Source: JACZST01 sp036985755 (GTDB taxonomy: Bacteria; Actinomycetota; Acidimicrobiia; Spongiisociales; UBA5794). Taken from it: DNA of 23,115 nucleotides. The stretch spans positions 1 to 23,115 of the forward strand of contig BTQG01000033.1 of assembly GCA_036985755.1 (NCBI GenBank), read 5' to 3'. Positions 22,607 to 23,115 of the stretch are shown one piece after another (position 1 is the first letter of the stretch; every line of letters begins with the position of its first letter). The notes below the pieces were generated by a model, which was not told the DNA's origin, searched no databases, and saw nothing but the letters and a program-made list of their open reading frames with translations. The translations under genes were made by a program, and so were the position numbers.

Positions 22607-23115
22607 ACTTCGGCTCCTGTCAGCTCCAGCATCTTGCTCGCACGCAAACCGCTTGCCGGCAGCAGCGCCACGCTATCGATGCCGGTCTTCCCGAACGCCT
22701 GCAGTCTCTCGATGCAGTCTCCCGGGTCTCCGGCAACGGCAAGGTCGTTGAGCCACTGCTCCGGCATCGCTCGTTCGAACGATTCGAGATCCGACCGAGC
22801 CATATCGGCGACGATCTCGCTGATCCCATAGGCGGCGGTGAGAGCACTTGGACCGGAGTGATAGAGATGTCGCGCAAGAGCCGTTTTCGCGGCCTTCCGA
22901 GCCACCAGCCGGTCGTCGTCGACCGCGTAGATGGCGAAGACGGTCAGTTCATGGTGCCGATGGTCACCTGCGAGCGTTCGGCGCCCCTTGCTGATGTGCT
23001 GGCGAGCCCACGCGATGTACGCCTCTGAAGCGCCGACCGATAGGACGGTCCCATCCGCTATCTCACCCGCTAGTTCGAGCATCCTTGGCCCGGCGGCGCC
23101 AACGTGGAGTGGCAC
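22591..23115 (-). CDS. LLM-class oxidoreductase 3, C-terminal part only
   Basis: The last 174 codons of a luciferase-like oxidoreductase; the N-terminal half lies beyond the right edge, and the Val codon (GTG) at the edge is internal, not a start. PLHVGAAGPRMLELAGEIADGTVLSVGAS corresponds to PIWMGVSGPNMLRLSGEVADGSVLSVAAS of the LLM gene at 9155-10156, and the similarity continues to the end (DSVALLPA ... LTGAEVHPHL versus DSVALYPV ... LTAAEVMPHL). The two are clear paralogues within one neighbourhood, presumably for related substrates or steps. The stop lies inside a hairpin shared with the convergent gene. Confidence 0.92.
   Translation of the reverse strand: MPLHVGAAGPRMLELAGEIADGTVLSVGASEAYIAWARQHISKGRRTLAGDHRHHELTVFAIYAVDDDRLVARKAAKTALARHLYHSGPSALTAAYGISEIVADMARSDLESFERAMPEQWLNDLAVAGDPGDCIERLQAFGKTGIDSVALLPASGLRASKMLELTGAEVHPHL

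Overview
The window reads as a metabolic, non-mobile chromosome segment of a high-GC actinobacterium. I see no rRNA, tRNA, CRISPR array, transposase, integrase or phage gene. Acidimicrobiia is my best guess. Reasons are the GC-rich third positions, dense ATGA/GTGA gene overlaps, several LLM-class (F420/FMN-type) oxidoreductases, and a solute-binding lipoprotein with a long Thr/Ala/Glu-rich linker directly after the lipobox, a style common in that class. The lineage is inference, not proof.

Layout, left to right. (1) 1-2043, minus strand: a three-subunit molybdenum hydroxylase of the xanthine/CO dehydrogenase family (FAD, 2Fe-2S and Mo subunits; the Mo subunit runs off the left edge). (2) 2176-3246, plus: a DUF917 / S-methyl-thiohydantoin-desulfurase-like protein, divergent from it. 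(3) 3259-4433, minus: an SDR and a SnoaL-like protein; divergent from these is a NIPSNAP protein (4484-4798). (4) 4831-10156, minus: five tightly overlapping genes, transcribed LLM oxidoreductase, LLM oxidoreductase, M24 metallohydrolase, threonine-synthase-like PLP enzyme, D-2-hydroxyacid dehydrogenase. A second SnoaL-like gene diverges at 10240. (5) 10632-16181, minus: a complete Dpp/Opp-type ABC importer in the order binding lipoprotein, permease, permease, ATPase, ATPase, with a strong hairpin after the lipoprotein gene. (6) 16355-19085, plus: KDPG aldolase, KDG kinase and an aminotransferase in a fully overlapping operon. (7) 19133-20209, minus: a leucine/valine-type amino acid dehydrogenase. 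(8) 20416-22482, plus: a GntR/FCD regulator, an ATC-hydrolase-like protein with an internal duplication, and an ABM-like small protein. (9) 22591-23115, minus: the C-terminal part of a third LLM oxidoreductase, a close paralogue of the one at 9155-10156.

Together the genes look like a catabolic island for a nitrogen-containing, probably amino-acid-derived and perhaps heterocyclic solute. The importer brings it in. Mo-hydroxylase and LLM enzymes oxidise or reduce it. DUF917, M24 and ATC-hydrolase-like proteins cleave C-N or C-S bonds. PLP enzymes and dehydrogenases feed 2-oxo acids into central metabolism. A separate KDG/KDPG branch handles a 2-keto-3-deoxy sugar acid. The substrate cannot be read from the sequence. 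The tight five-gene operon and the DUF917/ATC-hydrolase pairing are the most likely places for undescribed biochemistry.
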